Of a DNA stretch of 64,000 bases, positions 18,574-27,030 are shown piece by piece (the stretch's first letter is position 1; the number at the start of each line of letters is the position of its first letter). The stretch comes from Bacteroidota bacterium (GTDB lineage Bacteria > Bacteroidota > Bacteroidia > 2-12-FULL-35-15), in contig JAOQAE010000002.1 of assembly GCA_025963725.1 (NCBI GenBank), positions 186,001 through 250,000 of the forward strand. Reading direction: 5' to 3'. A program made the position numbers and the translations under genes. The notes beneath the pieces are model-generated. The model did not search any database. It saw only the letters and a program-made list of their open reading frames with translations, and was not told the DNA's origin.

Positions 18574-19002
18574 ATGACAGAAACAGATTTTTTCAGGAAA
18601 GAGCTCGAATCGCAGATAAAGAAGTTCGGTGATGAATCGTCGAAGCATAAATACATGTACCGCAGGCTGCGTTACCTGATCTTTGGCGCTACCGGCTTAT
18701 CGATCGTATTGGAAGGCATCGTGATCGGGAATCCACTGTATCAGCGCTTCCTGAACATCCTGATCCTGATCAGCACCGCAACCATCGGCATCGTGAGCTC
18801 GATAGAGGGACTGCGGAAACCCAGCGAGCTGTGGATCCTTGAAAAGGCTATTTTTAATTCCCTGACAGACCTTCGCCGCGAGTTTGAGTTTGACCTTGCA
18901 GGCAATGATGCAATTATTGTTAAGGATTATTTTTACAGGATGCAGAAGATCCTGGGCGCTGCAGGTGAAAAATGGAATAAGAATATACAGAATGGAAAAT
19001 GA
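18574..19002 (+). CDS. two-helix membrane protein, DUF4231/SLATT-like
   Basis: A 142-residue protein with a charged N-terminal helix, two adjacent membrane segments (about residues 46-64 and 70-90) and a soluble helical tail. This layout and the 'ESQIKKFGDESSKHKYMYRR' start resemble DUF4231, a branch of the SLATT superfamily. SLATT proteins have been proposed as membrane effectors in bacterial conflict systems; that is a literature proposal, not something visible here. No partner nucleotidyltransferase or nuclease is adjacent. The next genes, 98 bases on, are a HigBA toxin-antitoxin pair with their own promoter. Confidence 0.7.
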   Translation: MTETDFFRKELESQIKKFGDESSKHKYMYRRLRYLIFGATGLSIVLEGIVIGNPLYQRFLNILILISTATIGIVSSIEGLRKPSELWILEKAIFNSLTDLRREFEFDLAGNDAIIVKDYFYRMQKILGAAGEKWNKNIQNGK

Positions 19003-19045
19003 AATGGCCTTTAGGAAGAGTAGGTATAAAATTGCTATAACAAAT

Positions 19046-19085
19046 TTGATTTTTATTTTTAAAATACTTACCTTTGACGTAAGTA
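19046..19085 (+). promoter_or_regulatory. higBA promoter with overlapping operator
   Basis: TTG (19046-19048), 20 bases, then TACCTTTG (19069-19076), a full -7 match. A perfect 7-bp inverted repeat, TACTTAC (19065-19071) and GTAAGTA (19079-19085), straddles the -7 box. HigA-type antitoxins repress their own promoter, so this is the likely HigA or HigBA binding site. Confidence 0.65.
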
Positions 19086-19100
19086 ACGTAATGCGGTAGT

Positions 19101-19382
19101 ATGATAGTATCATTTGGCGATAAAGACACTCAGAAGATATGGGAAGGTGAAAGAGTAAGGGGAAGATCAATTGAAATTCAGGAAGTGGCAAGAAGAAAGC
19201 TGCGAATGCTGAATAATTCTCAAAATCTCGCCGATTTGCAAATCCCGCCATCGAACAGACTGGAAAAATTAAAAGGTAACTACAAAGAATTTTACTCAAT
19301 CAGAATCAATAATCAGTGGCGCGTTATTTTTAAATGGAATAACGGGAATGCCACTGAGGTTGAAATAATTGATTATCACTAA
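19101..19382 (+). CDS. higB: HigB-family toxin (RelE/ParE fold)
   Basis: A 93-residue toxin of the HigB family, expected to cleave mRNA on the ribosome. The signatures are 'FGDKDTQKIWEGERV' at the start, 'IPPSNRLEKLKGNYKEFYSI' in the middle and 'NNQWRVIFKW' near residue 75, typical of the plasmid-maintenance killer family. The toxin precedes the antitoxin, the usual HigBA order, with five bases between them. The promoter and operator lie directly upstream. Chromosomal HigBA pairs are often gained by transfer. The region is AT-rich relative to flanking genes. Confidence 0.9.
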   Translation: MIVSFGDKDTQKIWEGERVRGRSIEIQEVARRKLRMLNNSQNLADLQIPPSNRLEKLKGNYKEFYSIRINNQWRVIFKWNNGNATEVEIIDYH

Positions 19383-19387
19383 TAACC

Positions 19388-19687
19388 ATGAAAAAATTAA
19401 AGAATATACATCCCGGCGAGATCTTGGCGGAAGAGTTCCTGCTTCCTTTAGAAATTAGCGCTTACAGGCTTTCTAAAGAGATTGGAATTCCACAAACACG
19501 GATTTCAGAAATTGTGAAAGGTAACAGGAGAATCACTGCGGATACCGCCCTCAGGCTGTCCAGGTATTTTGGTAATTCAGCCAAATTCTGGCTGGGCTTG
19601 CAGGATGATTTTGATATAGAAGAGGAAATAAATCAGAAAAAATCTGAACTCAGCGCTATTAAGCAGCACAACCGCAATGCCGCATAG
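19388..19687 (+). CDS. higA: HigA-family antitoxin (HTH, VapI type)
   Basis: A 99-residue DNA-binding antitoxin that neutralises HigB and represses the operon. It begins 'IHPGEILAEEFLLPLEISAY', the standard HigA start, followed by an XRE-type helix-turn-helix ('RLSKEIGIPQTRISEIVKG') and 'ADTALRLSRYFGNSAKFWLG', all at expected positions. A Lys/Glu-rich tail follows. The gene is complete and in tandem with higB. Confidence 0.92.
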   Translation: MKKLKNIHPGEILAEEFLLPLEISAYRLSKEIGIPQTRISEIVKGNRRITADTALRLSRYFGNSAKFWLGLQDDFDIEEEINQKKSELSAIKQHNRNAA

Positions 19688-19702
19688 TTAAACAAAAATT
19701 AT

Positions 19703-20470
19703 TTGAAGCCCCAGTTAAAAAAGATCCTCCTTCGCCTGCTTGCCACCCTGCTGCTGATCGCAGGCGTATTGCTCGTGATCATATTAAACCCTTCGCTGAT
19801 CTATGCGCACAAAACACCGCAGAATAATTTCTCCGTTTTTCATGATCATCCACTTGATCCGGCTTTCGCTCCTAAGCTGGAGCAGGCAGCTGCGCTTATT
19901 CAGACAAGCGAATTTTACAACAAAAACCTTCAGCTCGGCATCTGCCTGAATGATGGCTCCGCTTATCCTGAGCTGATGCGGAAGGTTCGCGGAGAGGCAT
20001 TCGCCTGGGGATTTTATGATAAGGTAGTTATGCAGGGAGAGATGGATTGTAAAAATAATAGTGTTGCGCTCAACGGCTACAAATGGAACCTCACGCAGCT
20101 GCTGGCGCATGAAATGGTACACTGCCTGCAGTTCGATAAATTAGGCCTCTGGAAGTCGAAGCCGCTGGCTGACATTCCCGATTGGAAATGGGAAGGCTAT
20201 GCCGAATACATTTCCCGGCAGGACACTTCACAAAAAGACCCCGCTAAAAATATTGAACGCCTGCTGGATGCGGAAAAAATAAATAAGGATAGCTGGGAGA
20301 TCAGCTTTACAGACGGTACGATCGCGCCGAAAGACTATTACAGATACTGGCTGCTGGTACAGTATTGCATGGACATTAGGAAAATGAGCTACATGCAGGT
20401 ACTCACAGATACAACTCAGGAAGCTTCACTGAGGCAGGAAATGATGAGCTGGTATGCAAAAAGAAATTGA
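19703..20470 (+). CDS. membrane-anchored zinc metallopeptidase-like protein
   Basis: A 255-residue protein. The start is taken as TTG at 19703 because it is the only one that gives the basic N-terminus and membrane segment (residues 9-29); no in-frame ATG occurs before residue ~85. The rest should lie in the periplasm. 'AHEMVHCLQF' contains HExxH at H136/E137/H140. 'WEGYAEYIS' supplies E164 or E168 as a possible third zinc ligand, a gluzincin-like arrangement. Substrate is unknown and no named family is claimed. It is 15 bases after higA and could be read from the same transcript. Its stop abuts the stop of the convergent gene. Confidence 0.65.
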   Translation: MKPQLKKILLRLLATLLLIAGVLLVIILNPSLIYAHKTPQNNFSVFHDHPLDPAFAPKLEQAAALIQTSEFYNKNLQLGICLNDGSAYPELMRKVRGEAFAWGFYDKVVMQGEMDCKNNSVALNGYKWNLTQLLAHEMVHCLQFDKLGLWKSKPLADIPDWKWEGYAEYISRQDTSQKDPAKNIERLLDAEKINKDSWEISFTDGTIAPKDYYRYWLLVQYCMDIRKMSYMQVLTDTTQEASLRQEMMSWYAKRN

Positions 20471-21052
20471 TCAGACCAGCTCTTCGTTGATCATGCTTTC
20501 CCCGTCGCCTTCTTCTTCCCCGATCTCAAAAGGGTGATTCAGCGCGACTAAAAAATCGCCGGTAGAATCAAATGTTACATTATCGATTGTTTTGTTCTGG
20601 GTATCCACCCTGAAACGGATGGCAGCCAGCTGGAGCGTGCTTCCGTTCTCGAAGGTAAGGAACATCTCCATCGGCATGTAATTCTTGTGTTCCGTGGGCT
20701 CGTAATTCTCATCCAGGTCGTGATAAAAGTTCCACCTGATCTTTACATCGCTGATCTTTTTACCGCATAACTCCTTAATGCCATCCACTTCCATCGCATG
20801 CAGCGCTTTTATCTCGATCTCGCCCTTCAATTCATCCAGCTTCCCGAAATGATGCTCGTACAGCTCTTTCCCCGCGCTCCAGCCAAACGAGAACACATCG
20901 CTGCCAACGCTTAATTCAATGCCGCAGTCGAGCACCCAAACACGCTCTTCATCAAACACCCAGTACTTGTCGTTGATGTTGTAGAATTCGATGTTGGTTA
21001 GCTCTTTATTAAGAAGAAACTGTTGGATGGTGCTTTCAAGTTCTGCAGACAT
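20471..21052 (-). CDS. unknown acidic cytoplasmic protein
   Basis: A 193-residue soluble, acidic protein that I do not recognise. It has an alternating beta-strand pattern ('KYWVFDEERVWVLDCGIELS', 'MFLTFENGSTLQLAAIRFRV') and an acidic C-terminus. No signal peptide, membrane segment or catalytic motif is visible. It is convergent with the metallopeptidase gene with zero bases between the stops, and is transcribed alone. Antitoxin or immunity-type roles are possible for such small acidic proteins, but nothing specific supports that. Confidence 0.6.
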   Translation of the reverse strand: MSAELESTIQQFLLNKELTNIEFYNINDKYWVFDEERVWVLDCGIELSVGSDVFSFGWSAGKELYEHHFGKLDELKGEIEIKALHAMEVDGIKELCGKKISDVKIRWNFYHDLDENYEPTEHKNYMPMEMFLTFENGSTLQLAAIRFRVDTQNKTIDNVTFDSTGDFLVALNHPFEIGEEEGDGESMINEELV

Positions 21053-21247
21053 ATTAACGTTTTTTTTATGCGGGATAAAATTAAGGGAAATTTTGGTTGT
21101 AGTACGCGGATTAATTAAGAGAGATTATGATTGAAATTATGATCTTTTTATGGTGCAGGATCAGATCATTGTTTATCATACAGCACCAAAGGCGATTAAA
21201 AGATTCGTGGCATCAGCGTACTTCCCGGAGAAAACCTGTAAAAACAA

Positions 21248-21277
21248 GAAGCACAAAGAAATGAATCTTTGTGCTTC
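21248..21277 (-). terminator. terminator of the M2 peptidase gene
   Basis: A perfect 12-bp stem (21248-21259 with 21266-21277) and 6-base loop lies ~20 bases after the minus-strand stop at 21299, followed in that direction by TTGTTTTT. The plus-strand side also has a T-rich run, so it may work both ways. The remaining gap 21053-21247 shows nothing else. Confidence 0.75.
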
Positions 21278-21298
21278 CGGTATTTTGTTTTTGAAAAA

Positions 21299-23125
21299 TT
21301 ACTTCAGCTCAGGCAAGGTATATTTTCTTCCCTTGTTCTGCTCCTTTAAATAATCCATCAGCGGTGCGAAATAATCGAGCATTGCTTTTGCGCTCAGGTC
21401 GCTGCCGGTTTTTTCCTTTAACAATTTCCTCCAGTCGGCGCTGGCGCCCGGTTTCATGATCTCGCCGATGAACTTACCAACCTCTTTGTTTCCATAGTAA
21501 TTGGTATTGTGCGGGTCCTGGTGAAGGATCTCTTTCGCGATGTGGTCGTGCACCTGGAACAGCAACACGAACGACAATGCGTAATCATAGTACTGTGCAG
21601 CATCATCGTTGATATGCGTTTTTGTAGCAGCATCGCAGTATTCCTCGCCGCGTGCGGTTGGAGGTGCAATTCCCTGGTATTGTGCCGCAAGCTCCCACCA
21701 GCGCTTGTTGAACTGGTCGGCAGGAAGGTTGTTTGAATACAGGTCGTGCTCAAACATGCTCATGGTGCCTGTGCTGAACGGAATGAACACAACGTAGTTC
21801 AATGCTTCTTTCAGCAGGGTTTGCATCTCATCCGATTTTGTCCCTTTCGGGATCAAGCCGAGGTTTTCCATGAAGGGCTTCTGCATGGCTGCCATTCCCA
21901 TCATGCTTCCCAGTGCCTCGTGGTAAGCGCGGTTGGCGCCTTCACGCAGCAGGATCGGCACCTGCGGATTGCTGTAGGAAAGGTAATAGTAAATGTGTCC
22001 GAGCTCGTGGTGCGAGGTTTCATACCATTCGCTGTTCGGCTCCACGCTCATGAGCGAGCGCACATCCTGGTCGTAATCCATGTGCCATGCCGAAGCATGG
22101 TTGTTCTTCTTGTAATTCGCATCTTTCGGGGCAGGGTAGAGGTCCGATTTTTCCCAGAATGTTTTTGGCAGCTCCGGGAAGCCGATGCTCACATAAAAGC
22201 GCTCGCCCTGTTTTACGATCCATTCCGCATCCTTTGTTTTAAGGGCGCTGTCGAGGTTAATGCCTTTTACATTCACGAGGCTGCTCCATTCCTGTCCCCA
22301 GCGGTTTGGCAGCCAGTGTGCAGGGATCAGGTCGGGAACGTCCTGCACTTTGTATTTTTTTGCCAGCTCGTAGCGCGCCCAAGTGTGCAGCTCGCGGTAC
22401 AGCGGGTACAGCTCACGGTTGAACTTCTGGAGCATGTCGATCATTTCCTGCGTGGTCATTCCGTAATCGGAAACCTGGTACTCGAAATAATCCTTATAGC
22501 CAAGGCCCTGAACGGTTTTGTTGCGCAGGTCGCGCAGGTTCACCAATCCGGCCTTCAGGCCTTTTCCGACTTCCTTGCTGGCTTCCCATACTTTCTGGCG
22601 CTTTGCAAGGTTTGTTTCAGAGGCAAGGGCGCCGTCGATGTCGTTTGCCGATACCGATTTGCCATCCACCTTAAAATCAAATCCGAATAAATTATCTGTT
22701 TGCTTTGTTTCCGCTTTGATGCGCGCATCCACCAGATCCTTGATGGTTTGAGGGTTGTTGGCCGCCTTGTACAGGATGCTTTTCAATTGTTTTACCTGCA
22801 ATTCCGTAAGCTTCGACTCATCTTTCAGGAACCGCTTTGCCATCGCGATGTTATCGCTGCTGCCGGTAAAGATCGCCAGGTCCTGCTGCGCCTTGTCATT
22901 CGCCGCGGCATTCATTGTGTCGCCTTTTACAATGTGTGTTTGCTGTTTCCAGGAAGACTCGTTCGCCACGATGTTCAGCTCACGGTATTTCTGGTTATAG
23001 CCATCGAGGTAGGTTTGCACGCTGTCCTGCAATGCCTTGTCGGCATTGGAACCGCCGCCGTTTTTGTCGCCGCCGCAGGAATATAGCACCACAGCAGCCG
23101 CAATTAATAAAATATGTTTTTTCAT
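21299..23125 (-). CDS. M2-family (ACE-like) peptidase, lipoprotein
   Basis: A 608-residue zinc peptidase related to angiotensin-converting enzyme, expected to remove C-terminal dipeptides from peptides. Residues 1-16 are a lipoprotein signal with the acylated Cys at 17 ('VLYSCGGD'). A Lys/Glu-rich helical region follows. The zinc site is 'HHELGH' with H373, E374 and H377; 'EALGSMMG' about 25 residues on provides the third ligand. Length matches bacterial members. A -7 box TACATTTG (23148-23155, minus strand) lies 22 bases upstream of the start and a terminator follows the stop, so it is a single-gene unit. A periplasmic or outer-membrane location is inferred from the lipobox. Confidence 0.9.
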   Translation of the reverse strand: MKKHILLIAAAVVLYSCGGDKNGGGSNADKALQDSVQTYLDGYNQKYRELNIVANESSWKQQTHIVKGDTMNAAANDKAQQDLAIFTGSSDNIAMAKRFLKDESKLTELQVKQLKSILYKAANNPQTIKDLVDARIKAETKQTDNLFGFDFKVDGKSVSANDIDGALASETNLAKRQKVWEASKEVGKGLKAGLVNLRDLRNKTVQGLGYKDYFEYQVSDYGMTTQEMIDMLQKFNRELYPLYRELHTWARYELAKKYKVQDVPDLIPAHWLPNRWGQEWSSLVNVKGINLDSALKTKDAEWIVKQGERFYVSIGFPELPKTFWEKSDLYPAPKDANYKKNNHASAWHMDYDQDVRSLMSVEPNSEWYETSHHELGHIYYYLSYSNPQVPILLREGANRAYHEALGSMMGMAAMQKPFMENLGLIPKGTKSDEMQTLLKEALNYVVFIPFSTGTMSMFEHDLYSNNLPADQFNKRWWELAAQYQGIAPPTARGEEYCDAATKTHINDDAAQYYDYALSFVLLFQVHDHIAKEILHQDPHNTNYYGNKEVGKFIGEIMKPGASADWRKLLKEKTGSDLSAKAMLDYFAPLMDYLKEQNKGRKYTLPELK

Positions 23126-23147
23126 TGTCTGTTTTGTTTATGGAAAG

Positions 23148-23155
23148 CAAATGTA
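23148..23155 (-). promoter_or_regulatory. -7 box of the M2 peptidase gene
   Basis: Read on the minus strand this is TACATTTG, a full TAnnTTTG match 22 bases before the start codon. No clear TTG is seen at -33. Confidence 0.45.
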
Positions 23156-23275
23156 TAAAAAAATGCTTAGCCGCCTTTTAAGAAAGGATGAACGGCAGAT
23201 ACTAATGACGTTCTGTAAATCTATAAATCTGTGAATCTGTGGCTAAACAAGCGGTCAGGACTATCCTCTTTTTTC

Positions 23276-23283
23276 TATCTTTG
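23276..23283 (+). promoter_or_regulatory. -7 box five bases before the glycosyltransferase start
   Basis: TATCTTTG is a full consensus match and ends five bases before the ATG at 23289, so the transcript may start at the ATG. There is no TTG at -33 spacing. Confidence 0.45.
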
Positions 23284-23288
23284 CGATC

Positions 23289-24455
23289 ATGTCTTCCGAA
23301 AAGCAAAAGGTGATCATTGTAGGCCCGGCATTTCCGCTGCGCGGCGGGATCGCTAATTTTAACGAAGCGCTTTGCAGGGCTTTCGGAAAGGCAGGCATTG
23401 ATGCGAAGATCATTTCCTTTTCATTGCAGTATCCCGGTTTTTTATTTCCCGGCAAAACGCAGTACGATACAGGCAAAGGCCCGCAGGACATTTCCATCGA
23501 CACCCGGATCAATTCGGTGAATCTTTTTAACTGGATCGCTGTGGCAGGGCAGATCAAAAGGGAAAAGCCCGATCTTGTCATCTTCCGCTACTGGCTTCCC
23601 TTCATGGGGCCATGCCTCGGAACCATTGCAAAGCTCGTTCGGAAAGGAACAGCCATTAAGACCATCGCCATTACGGATAATGTGATCCCGCACGAAAAGC
23701 GCTTCGGCGACAGGCCATTCACCAATTATTTCATTAAGCAGATGGACGGATTTATTGCCATGTCGCAATCCGTCCTCAACGACCTGTCTGAATTTACTTC
23801 CAGCGATAAAAAGGCATTTCTGCCGCATCCCATTTATGATATTTTCGGGGAGAAGATCGGCAAACCGCAGGCATTGCAGCATCTCGGGCTTTCGGAAAAT
23901 GATAAGCACATCCTGTTCTTCGGCTTCATCCGCAAATACAAAGGCCTCGACCTGCTGCTGGAAGCTATGGCAGATGAGCGGATCAAAGCGCTGGGTATAA
24001 AGCTGGTGATTGCCGGTGAGTACTATGAGGATGCAGCTCCTTACAACGAGCTTATCCGGAAGCATGGCCTCGAAAGCAGTGTGATCCTGAAAACAGAATA
24101 CATTCCCTCGGAAGAGGTACGCTATTATTTCTGCGCTGCCGACCTCGTGGCGCAGCCCTACAGAACCGCCACCCAGAGCGGCGTAACGCAGATCGCCTAT
24201 CATTTCGAAAAGCCCATGCTCGTTACCAGTGTAGGCGGTTTGCCCGAAATTGTGCCGCATAACAAGGTGGGATATGTTACCGCCATTGAACCAAAAGCAA
24301 TTGCCGATGCGGTTGTTGATTTTTATTCCAATAATAAGGAAGATGAATTTGTGCGCAACACAGTAGTGGAAAAGCAGCGCTTTTTGTGGAGTACGTTTGT
24401 GGAGGGTGTGATGAAGCTTTATAAGAATTTGTTAAATGATAAAACACACCCCTAA
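23289..24455 (+). CDS. GT4-type glycosyltransferase
   Basis: A 388-residue GT-B fold glycosyltransferase that should move a sugar from a nucleotide sugar to a glycan or lipid at the inner face of the membrane. The N-terminal domain has the Gly-rich loop 'FPLRGGIANFNEALCRA'. The C-terminal domain begins near 'KHILFFGFIRKYKGLDLLLE' (residue ~215), and 'EKPMLVTSVGGLPE' near residue 318 is the donor-binding region. Substrates cannot be told. Its last four residues (K-T-H-P) and stop lie in an R5 repeat, so the C-terminus has been recut by the repeat. It is divergent from the M2 peptidase. Confidence 0.88.
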   Translation: MSSEKQKVIIVGPAFPLRGGIANFNEALCRAFGKAGIDAKIISFSLQYPGFLFPGKTQYDTGKGPQDISIDTRINSVNLFNWIAVAGQIKREKPDLVIFRYWLPFMGPCLGTIAKLVRKGTAIKTIAITDNVIPHEKRFGDRPFTNYFIKQMDGFIAMSQSVLNDLSEFTSSDKKAFLPHPIYDIFGEKIGKPQALQHLGLSENDKHILFFGFIRKYKGLDLLLEAMADERIKALGIKLVIAGEYYEDAAPYNELIRKHGLESSVILKTEYIPSEEVRYYFCAADLVAQPYRTATQSGVTQIAYHFEKPMLVTSVGGLPEIVPHNKVGYVTAIEPKAIADAVVDFYSNNKEDEFVRNTVVEKQRFLWSTFVEGVMKLYKNLLNDKTHP

Positions 24456-24680
24456 CCCCTCTCAAGAGGGGAATTGCAACTGCTAAATTTTACATTATAG
24501 TTTTTGAATTGTATTATATATTTAAGACTGTGATTACTCAATGGGCAGGATCCGTTCCCCTCCTGAAAGATTTGCAACTGCTCACATGACGATTTCGATC
24601 TTACGATTGCACACACATCAAAACTATAATTTTTCGGTTAGCAGCGTCCGTTCCCCTCTCGAGAGGGGTTAGGGGTGTGT
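24444..24680. repeat. R5 inverted pair after the glycosyltransferase
   Basis: The left arm 'ACACACCCCTAACCCCTCTC' begins at 24444, inside the end of the coding sequence. The right arm ends 'GGTTAGGGGTGTGT' at 24680. Each arm also has its own hairpin (CCCCTCTC-AA/G-GAGAGGGG type). An R6-type AT-rich stretch lies at 24704-24740. The 426-base gap 24456-24881 contains only these and a possible -7 box (TATTTTTG, 24784-24791) for the next gene. Confidence 0.75.
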
Positions 24681-24881
24681 AGCTTTTCAATGCCTCTCCC
24701 GCAACGATTCGTAAATTCGTACAGATTCGCGATCCGCATCCTAATTCTGGTTTGATTTTTGGAATTACCTCCCTGATTTTTCGTATTTTTGCCCTGTTTT
24801 TTTACTAATAGAGCCATCTCCCGGAAAATGTATCCTTATTTACCAGCAGCGTTATAGTAGAAATCCCATAAATTCAAGCGT

Positions 24882-25658
24882 ATGAACAAAGTAAAATTGT
24901 TTTTGTTATGTATCTGCCTGCCGGTTCTGGCATTTGCGCAGGAGGCACCCAATAAAACGGATGCTGCCGGCAAGAAGCAGGGACACTGGATCAAGCTGGA
25001 CGCGAATAAAAAGAAGGTTTACGACGGCAACTTCAGCAATGATGTGCCTGTAGGGAAGTTCACGTATTATTATCCCACAGGTGAAGTAAAGGCGGTTACG
25101 CTTTTTTCAAAGAACGGCACCGTGGCCCGCACCAAAATGTATAATGTGGGCGGAAAAGTAATGGGGGAAGGCAAATACATCAACGAGAAAAAGGACAGCC
25201 TCTGGAAGTTTTATGATGAGGATGGAGGCCTGCTCTCGGAAGAAAATTATGTGAATGGCCTGAAGGACGGCAAGAGCAAGGTGTATTACCTGAGCGGGCA
25301 GCTGGCCGAAGAACGCACCTGGAAAATGGGTGTGCTGGATGGGCCCCGCATTAATTATTTCGACAGCGGACAGGTGAAATACCGCGGACAATACGTAAAA
25401 GGAAAAGTGGAAGGGAAGGTTACATTCTACCATCCCACAGGCAAGGTGGATGCGGAAGGCGTTTATGTGAATGACCTGAAGGACGGTGCATGGAAGTATT
25501 ACAATGAGGACGGAACATTAAAAAGAACGGATACCTATTCGAACGGAAGGCTCACAAGCCCCGATCCGAACGTGATCCCGAAAGAGCAGCTGGAAAAAGA
25601 GAAGCAGCAATACCAGGATTATGAATTGAAGAATCCGATGGAAAACAGCCCGAATTAA
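24882..25658 (+). CDS. secreted MORN-repeat (YwqK-like) protein
   Basis: A 258-residue exported protein with a signal peptide ending 'LPVLAFAQ' (residue ~20). The rest is a ladder of MORN-variant repeats of about 22-24 residues ('GKFTYYYPTGEVKAVTLF', 'GKVTFYHPTGKVDAEGVY', 'GAWKYYNEDGTLKRTD'). Databases often label this family a toxin-antitoxin YwqK antitoxin; a periplasmic MORN ladder with no toxin gene nearby does not support that here. It ends one base before mnmA starts, so the two are probably co-transcribed. Function is unknown. Confidence 0.85.
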   Translation: MNKVKLFLLCICLPVLAFAQEAPNKTDAAGKKQGHWIKLDANKKKVYDGNFSNDVPVGKFTYYYPTGEVKAVTLFSKNGTVARTKMYNVGGKVMGEGKYINEKKDSLWKFYDEDGGLLSEENYVNGLKDGKSKVYYLSGQLAEERTWKMGVLDGPRINYFDSGQVKYRGQYVKGKVEGKVTFYHPTGKVDAEGVYVNDLKDGAWKYYNEDGTLKRTDTYSNGRLTSPDPNVIPKEQLEKEKQQYQDYELKNPMENSPN

Positions 25659-25659
25659 A

Positions 25660-26763
25660 ATGAGCAAAAAAGGAAAAGTATTACTGGCAATGAGCGGCGG
25701 GATCGACAGTTCGATCGCGGCGCTGTTGCTGCATGAGCAGGGATATGAAGTGGTGGGGATCACCATGAAGACGTGGGATTATGCTTCTTCCGGCGGATCG
25801 AGCAAGGAAACAGGCTGCTGCAGCCTCGACAGCATCAACGATGCGCGCATGCTGGCGGTGAACCTCGGCTTTCCGCATTATATCCTCGACATCAGGAATG
25901 AGTTTGGCAACCACATCATCGATAATTTTGTGGACGAATATCTTGCCGGGCGCACGCCAAACCCCTGCGTGCTCTGCAATACGCACATCAAATGGGAAGC
26001 GCTGCTGAAGCGTGCCGACATGCTCGACTGCGAGTTCATCGCTACCGGGCATTATGCGCGCATTCGTGAAGAGAACAAGCGTTTTGTGGTTTCAAGAGGA
26101 CTGGATACTACCAAGGACCAGTCATACGTGCTTTGGGGGCTTACCCAGGAGAGCCTGAAACGCACCATTTTCCCTTTGCAGGATTTCCGTAAATCGGAGA
26201 TCAAGCAAATGGCGAAGGATAACGGCTACATCGACCTTGCGAATAAAAGCGAGAGCTACGAGATCTGCTTTGTGCCCGACAATGATTACCGCGGCTTCCT
26301 GAAGCGTAAAGTGGAAGGCCTCGAGCAGCGCGTTGACGGTGGGGACTTTATTGACCGCACCGGGCGGGTTTTAGGAAAGCACAAAGGCTATCCTTTTTAT
26401 ACCATCGGACAGCGCAAAGGGCTGGAAATAGCTGTTGGCGAACCGCTGCACGTGCTGGAGATCGTTCCGGAAACTAACACCGTAGTGCTGGGAAGCAAGG
26501 AAGAGCTGGAAGAGCAGCAAATGATAGTTGGAAAATACAACCTGATCAAATACGCCTCATTGCCCGATAATTTTGAAACGCTCACCAAGATCCGCTACAA
26601 GGACCCGGGTGCAATGGCAACCGTATCGCATAAGGATGACAAGCTGAATGTGCTGTTTCACACGCCTGTTTCGGCAGTGGCGCCGGGGCAATCGGCAGTT
26701 TTTTATGAAGGCGACGACCTTGTTGGCGGCGGAATTATTGAGAGGCAGCGGATTGTATTGTAG
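25660..26763 (+). CDS. mnmA: tRNA 2-thiouridine(34) synthase MnmA
   Basis: A 367-residue enzyme that thiolates U34 of Lys, Glu and Gln tRNAs, using ATP to adenylate the base and a persulfide sulfur. The PP-loop is 'SGGIDSS' at residues 12-18, with Ile in place of the usual Val, a mild change. The catalytic cysteines are C106 in 'NPCVLCN' and C203 in 'YEICFVPD', spaced 97 residues as in E. coli (C102/C199). 'ATGHYAR' and 'KDQSYVLWGL' are further family motifs. It follows the MORN-repeat gene by one base. Downstream are R5 repeats. Confidence 0.97.
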   Translation: MSKKGKVLLAMSGGIDSSIAALLLHEQGYEVVGITMKTWDYASSGGSSKETGCCSLDSINDARMLAVNLGFPHYILDIRNEFGNHIIDNFVDEYLAGRTPNPCVLCNTHIKWEALLKRADMLDCEFIATGHYARIREENKRFVVSRGLDTTKDQSYVLWGLTQESLKRTIFPLQDFRKSEIKQMAKDNGYIDLANKSESYEICFVPDNDYRGFLKRKVEGLEQRVDGGDFIDRTGRVLGKHKGYPFYTIGQRKGLEIAVGEPLHVLEIVPETNTVVLGSKEELEEQQMIVGKYNLIKYASLPDNFETLTKIRYKDPGAMATVSHKDDKLNVLFHTPVSAVAPGQSAVFYEGDDLVGGGIIERQRIVL

Positions 26764-26807
26764 TTAGCAGTTTTTTCCTCTTTTAATCCCGTCGCAGAAT
26801 GTTCTGC

Positions 26808-26980
26808 TCCCTCCTTTTAGGAGGGTCGGGGTGGTATTGAAGCATTCGTTTGACCACCCCTGGCCCCTCCTGAGAGGAGGGGAAAGCTCCGTTGGGATAA
26901 TTGAGCGGAATTTAGAATAGAACTCCTTTTTAAAATGCTTGCAGGTTCTGCTCCCTCCTCTTAGGAAGGTCGGGGTGGTA
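26808..26980. repeat. R5-type GC-rich repeats, three copies
   Basis: Three related elements: 26808-26835 ('TCCCTCCTTTTAGGAGGG' plus 'TCGGGGTGGT'), 26853-26883 inverted ('ACCACCCCTGGCCCCTCC' onward) and 26951-26980 direct. The first two form an inverted pair, so a long stem can form 3' of mnmA. The rest of the gap to 27030 is AT-rich, with TATCTTAG at 27005 as a weak -7 candidate for the next gene. Confidence 0.7.
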
Positions 26981-27030
26981 CATGATAGTTTCAATCAAAA
27001 TCACTATCTTAGTAGCATAATCCAAGCTGC

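Noticed and set aside
21746-22690. A 314-codon open frame opposite the M2 peptidase gene
   Set aside because: It is antisense to a clear, complete peptidase gene and has no family resemblance or start signal; codon bias of the real gene explains it.
24882-25658. Antitoxin of a toxin-antitoxin system
   Set aside because: The family label suggests it, but the protein is exported and MORN-repeated, and no toxin gene adjoins.
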